Shown here: positions 1 to 6,192 of the stretch, one piece after another
How positions within the stretch are numbered: position 1 is the stretch's first letter
Layout: every line of letters begins with the position of its first letter
Assembly (NCBI GenBank): GCA_013154205.1
Contig: JAADCY010000037.1
Coordinates: 1-7,543 of the forward strand
Reading direction: 5' to 3'
Length of the DNA: 7,543 nt
Origin: Thermoproteota archaeon
Lineage (GTDB): Archaea; Thermoproteota; Thermoprotei_A; Sulfolobales; Desulfurococcaceae
Translations under genes and position numbers: made by a program
The notes under the pieces: model-generated
Databases searched by the model: none
Told to the model about the DNA's origin: nothing
Seen by the model: the letters and a program-made list of their open reading frames with translations, nothing else

Positions 1-324
1 TACGCTGTTCTAAACAACTTGTACCCTAAGTTTGTCGAATGCCCTTATGCTCAGCAGAGTATGCGCTGGTATCTACGTAAATACATTAATAAGCTTGAGG
101 AAATGTACCCGGGCACAAAATACTCGATGCTACGTAGTCTATTAAGGATAATAAGTCTGCTAGAAGACAAAGCAGATAAGATCCTTGAGGGAGAGATAAG
201 GAGCTGTAGAATATGTGGTGAACCAGCATCACATGAACTATGTAGAGCATGTACCTATAGGCTTGAGCTAGGTATAATGGATGAACAAGGCAACATAATA
301 ACAAATAAGTTGGAAAGCAAATAG
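1..324 (+). CDS. tRNA 2-thiolation enzyme (TtuA/Ncs6 family), C-terminal fragment
   Basis: The reading frame is open from the left edge and ends at TAG 322-324, giving 107 residues of a protein whose N-terminal catalytic part lies outside the window. The visible part shows the tail of the TtuA/Ncs6/Ctu1 family of ATP-dependent tRNA thiolases, which activate a tRNA uridine by adenylation and insert sulfur. Fragment residue C14, in ECPYA, sits where the family has the third cysteine ligand of its iron-sulfur cluster. It is followed by the conserved stretch rich in Arg/Leu and ending in YPGTKYS. A C-terminal zinc ribbon is formed by C69/C72 (CRIC) and C81/C84 (CRAC). The ATP-binding PP-loop and the first two cluster cysteines are not in view, so the target position (U54 or U34) cannot be decided. 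An internal TTG at 19 is not the real start, because conserved sequence continues upstream of it. The family assignment is fairly secure; the exact subfamily is not. Confidence 0.8.
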   Translation, partial: YAVLNNLYPKFVECPYAQQSMRWYLRKYINKLEEMYPGTKYSMLRSLLRIISLLEDKADKILEGEIRSCRICGEPASHELCRACTYRLELGIMDEQGNIITNKLESK

Positions 325-337
325 TTTATTCACGTAA

Positions 338-364
338 TTTTCTAGATAATTTTGTTGGAAACAA
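338..364 (+). terminator. possible oligo-T terminator after the tRNA thiolase gene
   Basis: After the stop at 322-324 there are short T runs at 338-341 and 350-353, and a small 5-bp hairpin (TTGTT 352-356 with AACAA 360-364). Archaeal RNA polymerase commonly stops at T-rich tracts without a strong hairpin. The runs are only four bases long, so this is a weak call. Confidence 0.25.
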
Positions 365-377
365 TCTTCAATCACTA

Positions 378-387
378 GTTTAATAAC
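378..387 (+). promoter_or_regulatory. putative TATA box of the cysteine synthase-like gene
   Basis: GTTTAATAAC is a reasonable archaeal TATA-like element. Transcription starting about 25 nt downstream would begin near 410, leaving a leader of about 40 nt that carries a Shine-Dalgarno (GGGAG, 439-443) five bases before ATG 449. It was found by eye, with no transcript evidence. Confidence 0.4.
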
Positions 388-448
388 CCGTTATGACTCA
401 GAAATAGAAAACAACAATACATGGCTAAAGAATAGAAAGGGAGAATAT

Positions 449-1402
449 ATGCGCTCAGATCCTACTAGAAGGGTTTTCTCAAGCGTACTAGAACTAATAC
501 CAAATATTTGGCCTACTCCCCTGGTTAGACTCGCAAATTTATCTAGCAATAACTATCATGTATGGGCCAAACTAGAGTATTTCAACCCGTTCAGCCACAG
601 CATAAAAGACCGGCCCGTCTGGAACATGGTTGTAAAAGCCCATGAGAAATGTATTGAATGCGGGAAACTATATGAAGCAACATCAGGTAATGTAGGTATA
701 GCATTGGCCTCGATATCGAACATTCTAGGAATAACGTTCAGAGCCTATATCCCCAAGCCAACCCCGAGGATCACCGAGGTATTACTGAAGATACTTGGCG
801 CCGAGATAATTAGGACGGAATACATGACTATCTCGCCCGAAATGGTTGAAATGGTGAAGAGAGAAGCGCGGAGGGATGGAGCGATCAACCTCAACCAGTT
901 CGAGAATGATGATAATCTCGAAGCACATCTCAAATATACTGCTCCTGAACTGGATGAACAATTAGTAAGTATAGGAAGAGCCCCGCCACGCGCCATAATA
1001 GCAGGGATAGGTACATCGGGACATATAAGTGGATTATCGTTCTATTTCAAGAAAAAATACGGGGACAAGGTAAAGATCATAGGAGTAATTCCTGCCAAGG
1101 GATCATCAATACCGGGCATCAAACGTTTAGAAGCTAGGCCCAAATGGCTCACAGAAGCGGAGATCGACGAAGTAGTTGAGGTTACGAGAGAAGAGGCAAT
1201 AGAGTCATCAATACTTGTGGCTAGAAAAGAAGGATTACTGATTGGTTTAAGCTCGGGTGCCGTCTTAAGTGCTTATGCGAGGATCAAGGAAAAATACGGG
1301 CCCGGAGACTATGTCCTGATATTCCCCGATGATGTATTCAAGTATATTGAGTACTTCGACGAGTACTTCTCGAGGAAAGGAGACAGGAAACTTTTCTGTT
1401 AG
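449..1402 (+). CDS. PLP-dependent cysteine synthase-fold enzyme, probably O-phosphoserine sulfhydrylase-like
   Basis: A 317-residue fold-type II PLP enzyme of the cysteine synthase/cystathionine beta-synthase family. K53 in SIKDRP is the expected Schiff-base lysine. TSGN (78-81) is the substrate-carboxylate loop, GTSGHISG (188-195) is the PLP phosphate loop, and LSSGA (267-271) supplies the serine near the pyridine nitrogen. The C-terminal half (IPGIKR 221-226, then GDYVLIFPDDVFKYI) resembles archaeal O-phosphoserine sulfhydrylases, where a basic residue in the GI(R/K)R segment recognises the substrate phosphate; K225/R226 would fill that role. The likely reaction is therefore O-phosphoserine or O-acetylserine plus sulfide to cysteine, in the cytoplasm. 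A cystathionine beta-synthase role is also possible. ATG 449 has a good Shine-Dalgarno (GGGAG 439-443). It lacks the long N-terminal extension of the Aeropyrum-type enzyme. Unusual cysteines are C68/C71 (CIEC) and the last residue, C317. It follows a tRNA thiolase gene on the same strand, 124 nt away. Confidence 0.82.
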   Translation: MRSDPTRRVFSSVLELIPNIWPTPLVRLANLSSNNYHVWAKLEYFNPFSHSIKDRPVWNMVVKAHEKCIECGKLYEATSGNVGIALASISNILGITFRAYIPKPTPRITEVLLKILGAEIIRTEYMTISPEMVEMVKREARRDGAINLNQFENDDNLEAHLKYTAPELDEQLVSIGRAPPRAIIAGIGTSGHISGLSFYFKKKYGDKVKIIGVIPAKGSSIPGIKRLEARPKWLTEAEIDEVVEVTREEAIESSILVARKEGLLIGLSSGAVLSAYARIKEKYGPGDYVLIFPDDVFKYIEYFDEYFSRKGDRKLFC

Positions 1403-1451
1403 CTAAATAGTTTTTGTATTACAACTAGCTTATTACTAAAACCTACAATTG

Positions 1452-1459
1452 TTTAATTT
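1452..1459 (+). promoter_or_regulatory. putative TATA box of the ClC gene
   Basis: TTTAATTT lies about 107 nt before the TTG start of the ClC gene. A start of transcription about 25 nt downstream would fall near 1480, inside a cluster of ATAGTA half-sites. The region is A/T-rich throughout, so the call is weak. Confidence 0.25.
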
Positions 1460-1470
1460 CTCGCTAAAAC

Positions 1471-1536
1471 ATAGTATTGATAACGTATTACTATTTCAGC
1501 ATAGTATGCTTTGCCCCAAAGATTGTCAGTATACTA
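1471..1536. repeat. cluster of ATAGTA-type half-sites in the ClC leader
   Basis: ATAGTA occurs at 1471-1476 and 1501-1506. Its reverse complement TACTAT occurs at 1489-1494, and ATACTA (the complement of the overlapping TAGTAT) occurs at 1531-1536 inside the 8-bp palindrome AGTATACT (1528-1535). The first pair forms a 6-bp inverted repeat with a 12-nt spacer. The cluster lies between the suggested TATA box and the start codon, where a repressor could bind. In A/T-rich leader DNA this could be chance. Confidence 0.25.
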
Positions 1537-1543
1537 AGTCTAC

Positions 1544-1550
1544 GGAGATG
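1544..1550 (+). promoter_or_regulatory. Shine-Dalgarno that fixes the TTG start of the ClC gene
   Basis: GGAGATG ends 8 nt before TTG 1559. The reading frame is closed by TAA at 1535-1537 and no other start codon lies between, so this site decides the start. The ATG contained in the motif (1548) is in another frame. Confidence 0.6.
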
Positions 1551-1558
1551 CCGCCGTA

Positions 1559-3319
1559 TTGCTTGTCCCGTATATCGAGAAGAAGATACTGTACGGCATA
1601 CTGATAGGAGTTATCTCTGGCTTTGCAGGTGTCGGATTCTATTATCTTGTATCACTTGTGGCCCGGGTAGTAGGTACCGTAATGATGTCAACATATACCG
1701 GGTGGACACCAGATCTATCATTATATGCTGTTACAGCAACTAATAGGATACTCATTCTACTTATCCTACCCATAGCAGCTCTCATCAGCGGGATAATAGT
1801 ATATGGCTTGGCTCCCGAGGCCGAAGGCCCAGGCGTGGATCCAACTATTGAGGCCTATCATCACTTGAAAAGACTTCATCTCCACCTACCACTAGTAAAG
1901 GCCGTTGCGTCCTCAATACTCATAGGGTCAGGCGGTAGCGGGGGTCTACAGGGCCCCGGGCTCCAAATAGGCGGAGGTATAGGATATACAGTTTCAACAT
2001 TATTGAAGCTCGGTATACGCTACAAGAGAATACTGATGATCGCTGGGATGGCTGGCACATTATCCGCCGTATTCCATAGCCCTATAGGAGCGGCGCTTTT
2101 CGCCGTAGAAGTGCTTTATAGGAGAGACATAGAGGCTGAAGGGATAGTTTCATCGCTAATATCGTCGATAACAGCTTACGCTATATCAACACATATAATG
2201 GGCTATACATGGCTATTGCCCCGCCTGATATACAATATGATCCAGTTATTTACTCCAACGATGCTCCTAAACTATATATTATTAGCAGTACTGTCAGCGT
2301 TCTTCGCTCTACTCTATATCAGAACATTTCATCTCATTAAGAGGTTCGCCGACAAGATAAAACTAGAAGGCTTAAAGCGAGCACTGATCCCGGCCGCCAT
2401 GACTGTACCAGTAGGGTTAATCGGTTACTACGTACCGTATATTCTGGGCAGCGGCACGGGTATGTTATCACAAATACTCATCATGAGCCACGATAATAGT
2501 TTCGAAATAAATGTTCTAGGCCTCGGGGTAGCGGCAAGCCTGCTAGTACTGGTCTTATTGAAAATACTCGTGACAAGCCTCAGTATGGGTAGTGGTGGAA
2601 GCGGAGGATTATTCGCTCCCGCTGTCTTCATAGGCGGCACACTGGGCCTTTTCTACGGAATAGTCCTAGGATCACCGACTACCGGGATACCGCCTTACTT
2701 CTTCGCATATATGGGTATAGCATCGTTCTTCGGAGCCGCGACCAACACGCCGTTCGCAACATCCTTCATGGTGGCGGAGATGAGTGGTGACTACTATGTA
2801 TTGTTACCAGCACTAATATCCTCGCTAATATCGAACGAGATAATCAGATACGACACACTATACAGATCACAGCCTGTCAGGAGGCCTCCAACGACAATAG
2901 TCACGCCACGGGAACTACTAGAACTAATCGATGAGAAAATACTTAGAAGTTTAAAGGTATGGGAGCTCGCTATAAAGGAAAAGATAGTTCTTACCAAAGA
3001 ACGGGATTTGAATGCCGTCGACAAAGCATTACTAAGAAGATACGGTGAAACGGTAATCCCGGTTCTCGTTAATAATGGATTATATGGTGTAATAGATCTA
3101 AGAAGACAAGCCATTGTAAAAGATGTTCCAACAATCGATTATATGTCTAGCATATACGAAGCATTAATAACAATGGATCAAAAGGGACTCGACTACCTTA
3201 TTGTTTTGAAAAACAATGATGTAATCGGCGTCATTACACTAGGCGAGATAATAAGATCATTATCACCACTAATATATGAAAATCAAATAAGCCTGCTTAA
3301 CAAATCACATAGTCTCTGA
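1559..3319 (+). CDS. ClC-family anion channel/transporter with C-terminal CBS domains
   Basis: A 586-residue membrane protein: ClC pore (about residues 8-430) plus a cytoplasmic CBS pair (about 465-568), likely moving chloride or another anion across the membrane. The third signature, GSGGSGGLFAP (344-354), is typical of the family, and Y435 in the TLYRSQ segment matches the conserved pore tyrosine. The other two signatures are altered. GSGIP is GPGVD here (90-94), so Pro91 replaces the chloride-coordinating Ser. GREGP is GLQGP here (129-133), so Gln131 (codon CAG 1949-1951) replaces the gating Glu. The inner proton-glutamate position is Val185 (after E184). By comparison with known ClCs this points to an uncoupled channel or a changed anion preference rather than a standard chloride/proton exchanger; that is inference. 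The CBS pair may sense adenine nucleotides. TTG 1559 is preceded by GGAGATG. The 3' end overlaps the convergent minus-strand gene by 37 bp. Confidence 0.93.
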   Translation: MLVPYIEKKILYGILIGVISGFAGVGFYYLVSLVARVVGTVMMSTYTGWTPDLSLYAVTATNRILILLILPIAALISGIIVYGLAPEAEGPGVDPTIEAYHHLKRLHLHLPLVKAVASSILIGSGGSGGLQGPGLQIGGGIGYTVSTLLKLGIRYKRILMIAGMAGTLSAVFHSPIGAALFAVEVLYRRDIEAEGIVSSLISSITAYAISTHIMGYTWLLPRLIYNMIQLFTPTMLLNYILLAVLSAFFALLYIRTFHLIKRFADKIKLEGLKRALIPAAMTVPVGLIGYYVPYILGSGTGMLSQILIMSHDNSFEINVLGLGVAASLLVLVLLKILVTSLSMGSGGSGGLFAPAVFIGGTLGLFYGIVLGSPTTGIPPYFFAYMGIASFFGAATNTPFATSFMVAEMSGDYYVLLPALISSLISNEIIRYDTLYRSQPVRRPPTTIVTPRELLELIDEKILRSLKVWELAIKEKIVLTKERDLNAVDKALLRRYGETVIPVLVNNGLYGVIDLRRQAIVKDVPTIDYMSSIYEALITMDQKGLDYLIVLKNNDVIGVITLGEIIRSLSPLIYENQISLLNKSHSL

Positions 3320-3717
3320 GCACTAGTTCTAATAATAGTGAATTTTCTGATGAGAACATCTATGTCATCGTCAGGATTTTCGAGTACATCGTCTATTTCA
3401 CTCATCATACCCTCTATGACACCCTTTATCGCAGAATAATATTTTGATACACGGTGTTTTCTCAGCCAATCATCCAATCGTTTCAGATCTTTCTTCGTCT
3501 TCCTTAGATCTTTCAATGCCGAATCAATATACATGATCGCCATACCCCTAGAACTAATAGGCATACCGGCGAAAGCAGTCATTATGAGAATACGATCTCT
3601 TTTCTCCATTTTTAGACGTTCAATAGTTCTTTTAGCTACCAATAGCTTACCAACCGCGATCTCAAGCCTCTCGACGATCTCACCGGCTTTTCTAGAGGGA
3701 TCTTTCCTGAAGAGCAA
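3283..3717 (-). CDS. small helical protein resembling an ESCRT-III/CdvB core
   Basis: 144 residues, highly charged, and apparently all helical, with no signal peptide or membrane segment. It opens with a short basic stretch (LFRKDPSRK), then a long helix (about 11-48) with the pattern ERLE...KL..AK..IERLK.EKRDRIL. After a GMPISSRGMA turn, a second helix runs from about 57 to 88 (A-MYIDSALKDLRK-KKDLKRLDDWL). This long hairpin, with RD..L in helix 1 and A..Y....L..LRK in helix 2, resembles archaeal ESCRT-III/CdvB paralogues used in membrane remodelling and division. It is shorter than usual CdvB, and no winged-helix or MIM2-like tail is visible. The likeness was judged by eye, so the function remains unproven; another coiled-coil protein is possible. 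The start is TTG 3717, with GGGAGG (3734-3729) inside the end of malQ. It sits 5 nt after the malQ stop, so it is probably co-transcribed and translationally coupled. Its stop lies within the 3' end of the ClC gene. Confidence 0.75.
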   Translation of the reverse strand: MLFRKDPSRKAGEIVERLEIAVGKLLVAKRTIERLKMEKRDRILIMTAFAGMPISSRGMAIMYIDSALKDLRKTKKDLKRLDDWLRKHRVSKYYSAIKGVIEGMMSEIDDVLENPDDDIDVLIRKFTIIRTSAQRLCDLLSRLI

Positions 3718-3722
3718 CGGGT

Positions 3723-5222
3723 CTATTTCCTCCCATATAGCTCTGCTAGCCCACCGATCTCATAGAATAATGGGTTCTCAAGCTCTGAAGGCATCATTCT
3801 CCACTCCCAATTGCCTGTTGTTGTACCCGGTCTATTCATGCGTGCCTCAGAACCTAATCCTAGAATGTCTTGAACAGGTATAATTGCTAGTCTTGAAACA
3901 CTCATTAGAGCTAATCTGATAAATACTCGGGATACATTGTTATGGTTGACATCAACACCCGTATATGATGCAATAAGTTTTCTCTGTTCCTCTGTGGCCT
4001 CTTCAATAAACCATCCCTTAACAGTATTGGTGTCGTGCGTTGATGTATAAACTACATAGTTTTCCCCATGATTATGTGGGAGATACGGATTATCTGGATC
4101 GCTCCATGCGAATACTAGAACTTTCATACCTGGCAATCCATATTTTCTCATGACTTCTCTTACATCAGGCGTTATGACGCCTAGATCCTCAGCTACGAAT
4201 GGTAATACGGGAAAATACTTCGTAATAGTTTTGAAGAACTCCTCATAGGGTACTTTGACCCATTTACCGTTAATGGCTGTCTCAGCGTCTCCAGGAACTT
4301 CCCAGTAGGCTATAAGTCCTCTGAAGTGATCGATCCTCACTAGATCGTATAGTTTACAGGTACGCCTAAGCCTCTCGATCCACCATTTAAAACCTGTATC
4401 TCTGAGGTTCTCCCAATTATAAACTGGTGTGCCCCATAACTGACCTGTCGGGCTGAAATAATCCGGTGGAACACCACTCACATACTCGGGGCGTCCGTCT
4501 TTTCTCAGCTTGAATATGTCTTGGTGGCCCCACACATCAGCGCTGTCGAGACTGACATAGATCGGGATATCGCCGAAGATATTGATTCCTTTTCGATTAG
4601 CATATCTTTTAAGATGCGACCATTGACGTTCGAAGACGTATTGTTCGAAATAATAGTATTGAACAATATCACTATGTCTTTCTCTGATCTCGGACAACGC
4701 AGTTATATCATGTCTGCGGAGTCTTTCGGGCCATTCATACCATGGTTTCCCCATGATTTTCTTTATTGTCATAAATAAAGCATAGTCTTCAAGCCAGTAC
4801 CTGTTTTCCTCTATGAAATCATCGAATCCCGGTAAATGATGAAGATTTCCTTCTTTGTTGATGTTTTCAAAGGCTTTGGCTAAGATGTTTTCTTTCAATT
4901 TATATGCATTGCTATAACAAACTTTTCTCAAACATTTGTTCTCAATACCTCTCACTTCGGAAGCCTTTATCAAGCCTTCATCCACGAGCTTCTCGGGACT
5001 TATAAGTAACGGATTACCAGCAAAAGCCGAGACACTACTATATGGAGAATTAGCTGTTTCGAGACTAGTAGGGTTTAGGGGCAGTACTTGCCAGTAGGAA
5101 GCACCGATATCGCTCAGTAGGTCTACAAATCTATATGCTTCAGGCCCCATGTCGCCAACAGGATATTTTCCCGGAAGACTCGTTATGTGAAGTAGTATGC
5201 CGAACCCTCTCCCTATGATCAC
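3723..5222 (-). CDS. malQ: 4-alpha-glucanotransferase (amylomaltase, GH77)
   Basis: A full-length, 499-residue GH77 enzyme that transfers alpha-1,4-glucan segments between maltodextrins and releases glucose in the cytoplasm. N-terminal GILLHITSLPG and SPYSSVSAFAGNPLLIS (59-75) are family hallmarks. The catalytic residues are visible: nucleophile D298 in VRIDHFRG (295-302), acid/base E345 in VAEDLG (343-348), and the transition-state Asp D397 in STHDTN (394-399). GQLWGTPVYNW (260-270) and RMNRPGTTTGNWEWR (461-475) line the substrate cleft in this family. The start is GTG 5222: the protein begins directly with the conserved N-terminus, and a GGGG run lies 7 nt upstream on the minus strand. The gene is divergent from the MBL-fold gene across the 5242-5287 inverted repeat, and is followed after 5 nt by the small helical protein. 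No maltose transporter or amylase is visible nearby. It shows no sign of damage. Confidence 0.96.
   Translation of the reverse strand: MIIGRGFGILLHITSLPGKYPVGDMGPEAYRFVDLLSDIGASYWQVLPLNPTSLETANSPYSSVSAFAGNPLLISPEKLVDEGLIKASEVRGIENKCLRKVCYSNAYKLKENILAKAFENINKEGNLHHLPGFDDFIEENRYWLEDYALFMTIKKIMGKPWYEWPERLRRHDITALSEIRERHSDIVQYYYFEQYVFERQWSHLKRYANRKGINIFGDIPIYVSLDSADVWGHQDIFKLRKDGRPEYVSGVPPDYFSPTGQLWGTPVYNWENLRDTGFKWWIERLRRTCKLYDLVRIDHFRGLIAYWEVPGDAETAINGKWVKVPYEEFFKTITKYFPVLPFVAEDLGVITPDVREVMRKYGLPGMKVLVFAWSDPDNPYLPHNHGENYVVYTSTHDTNTVKGWFIEEATEEQRKLIASYTGVDVNHNNVSRVFIRLALMSVSRLAIIPVQDILGLGSEARMNRPGTTTGNWEWRMMPSELENPLFYEIGGLAELYGRK
3729..3734 (-). promoter_or_regulatory. Shine-Dalgarno overlapping the malQ 3' end
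   Basis: On the minus strand, GGGAGG supplies the codons just before the last Lys and the stop of malQ. It lies 11 nt upstream of TTG 3717, the start of the small helical protein. This placement supports translational coupling and the choice of TTG as start, since no other start codon lies near in that frame. Confidence 0.5.
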
Positions 5223-5241
5223 AGCTGTACCCCGTAGCGAG

Positions 5242-5287
5242 TAATATCTTGTATCAAGTTATAGTTATGTATTGATACAAGATATTA
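5242..5287. repeat. perfect 16-bp inverted repeat, likely two-way operator
   Basis: The left arm TAATATCTTGTATCAA (5242-5257) is exactly reverse-complemented by the right arm TTGATACAAGATATTA (5272-5287), with a 14-nt A/T-rich spacer at 5258-5271. Each arm also contains a smaller interrupted palindrome, TTG-N3-CAA (centres 5253 and 5276, 23 bp apart, about two helical turns), so each could hold one regulator dimer. It sits 20 bp from the malQ start and 42 bp from the preferred MBL-gene start. An operator for a sugar-responsive or other regulator is the simplest reading. A hairpin in one transcript is the alternative. Confidence 0.75.
5258..5271. promoter_or_regulatory. putative back-to-back TATA region of malQ and the MBL-fold gene
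   Basis: The spacer of the inverted repeat contains TTATAG on the plus strand (5259-5264) and CTATAAC on the minus strand. Starts about 25 nt away would fall near 5288 for the plus gene (about 40 nt leader carrying a Shine-Dalgarno) and near 5235 for malQ (a short leader with GGGG). This is inferred from position and composition only. Confidence 0.35.
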
Positions 5288-5313
5288 TGTATAGGTTCCA
5301 GGCTTCTTATAGA

Positions 5314-5320
5314 GGAGGTG
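5314..5320 (+). promoter_or_regulatory. strong Shine-Dalgarno that decides the MBL-gene start
   Basis: GGAGGTG, within AGAGGAGGTG, is close to the full anti-Shine-Dalgarno complement and ends 8 nt before TTG 5329. Neither upstream candidate, TTG 5272 (inside the inverted repeat) nor ATG 5287, has such a site. It favours TTG 5329. Confidence 0.65.
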
Positions 5321-5328
5321 TTATTGGA

Positions 5329-6192
5329 TTGGTAGTTCCATCGAGAATTATTGTCTACGTGTTAGCCGATGATCTTGCTGGTCTAAATAATCCTTTCATA
5401 GCGCAGCATGGTGCTTCGTACTGGTTAAAGATCATGTATGGCAGTGATGAAAGAGTCAACATATTGTTCGATACAGGGACTTATCCAGAACCCATTATTG
5501 ATAACATGGAGAGATTAGGACTAAAACCGCATGATATAGACTATGTGGTCATCAGTCACAACCATTATGACCATACTGGCGGTCTTCTCGGAATCCTTGA
5601 TAAAGTAGGACATATGGTGCCTGTTATAGCACCATCATCTCTTGGCAGGGCATCTATACATATCGGGGAAAGACTCAGGATCATAACAGCGCCTATTTAT
5701 CCAGGCAGGTTCTTAGAGGAAATAATTACTAGGAAAGGGTATCCTCTTCTAATCGATGAACCGGTGAAGATAGTTGATGGAGTGTGGACAACTGGTGTTT
5801 TCGATCATTGTAGTGAGAACAATGAGACATTCTATGTGGAAAAAGGCAGGTTAATTCCTGATACTTTATGCGATGAATTATCGATGGTTATAGATCTAGG
5901 ATCGTATGGCGTAGTGATCACTGGCTGCGCTCATCCCGGTATCACAAGAATAGTTGAAAAAGCATCCAAGATTATAGGTAAGAAGATAGAGGTAGTCGTT
6001 GGGGGGCTTCATCTCGTAGGCTATGAAGAGCCTAGGTTGCGAACGATTGCTGAGGAGCTCAGAGATATGGGTGTTGAAAAGATATATCCGGGGCACTGTA
6101 CGGGTCTTGACGCCGAATACATGTTGAAGAAAATATACGGCGATAACTGTGTTGTTTTAAGGGCTGGTATGAAACTTGTTTTTAGCAGGTGA
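5329..6192 (+). CDS. metallo-beta-lactamase-fold hydrolase, COG1237/MJ0301-like
   Basis: From TTG 5329 this is a 287-residue cytoplasmic metallohydrolase. The metal-binding motif is HNHYDH (77-82, followed by TGG), with further ligand candidates H202 in GCAHPG and H256 in GHCTG. The start region (VYVLADDLAG.NNPFIAQHG, then ILFDTG) and the order of these motifs match the COG1237 group. Members are annotated as dihydropterin-ribofuranosyl-aminobenzene-phosphate synthase-like, a step linked to methanopterin-type cofactors, though most are biochemically untested. The true substrate here is unknown. The frame is open up to TTG 5272 (306 residues), but the added 19 residues are not family-like, overlap the inverted repeat and lack a Shine-Dalgarno, whereas GGAGGTG precedes 5329; ATG 5287 is the other alternative. 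The gene is divergent from malQ, and its 3' end faces the ABC ATPase gene 64 bp away. Confidence 0.88.
   Translation: MVVPSRIIVYVLADDLAGLNNPFIAQHGASYWLKIMYGSDERVNILFDTGTYPEPIIDNMERLGLKPHDIDYVVISHNHYDHTGGLLGILDKVGHMVPVIAPSSLGRASIHIGERLRIITAPIYPGRFLEEIITRKGYPLLIDEPVKIVDGVWTTGVFDHCSENNETFYVEKGRLIPDTLCDELSMVIDLGSYGVVITGCAHPGITRIVEKASKIIGKKIEVVVGGLHLVGYEEPRLRTIAEELRDMGVEKIYPGHCTGLDAEYMLKKIYGDNCVVLRAGMKLVFSR

Noticed and set aside
421..435. Mini-frame ATG-GCT-AAA-GAA-TAG ahead of the cysteine synthase-like gene, a possible leader peptide
   Set aside because: It has four codons, no Shine-Dalgarno and no regulatory codons such as repeated Cys; chance is enough.
1477..1743. A plus-strand open frame of 88 codons, rich in Cys, overlapping the ClC start
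   Set aside because: It overlaps conserved ClC coding sequence in another frame, has no Shine-Dalgarno and its composition is not protein-like.
1922..2620. GSGGSGG occurring twice in the ClC protein, suggesting a duplication
   Set aside because: The ClC fold is built of two inverted-topology halves with glycine-rich pore loops in each; this is family structure rather than a recent duplication.
3346..3352. CTGATGA resembling a C box of a C/D guide RNA
   Set aside because: The first base does not fit the C-box consensus, no properly spaced D box and guide pair was found, and it lies in coding sequence.
3533..3883. Plus-strand open frame across the malQ/small-gene junction
   Set aside because: It is antisense to two well-supported minus-strand genes and shows no recognisable motifs.
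4521..4778. Plus-strand open frame inside malQ
   Set aside because: It is an antisense shadow of conserved GH77 sequence.
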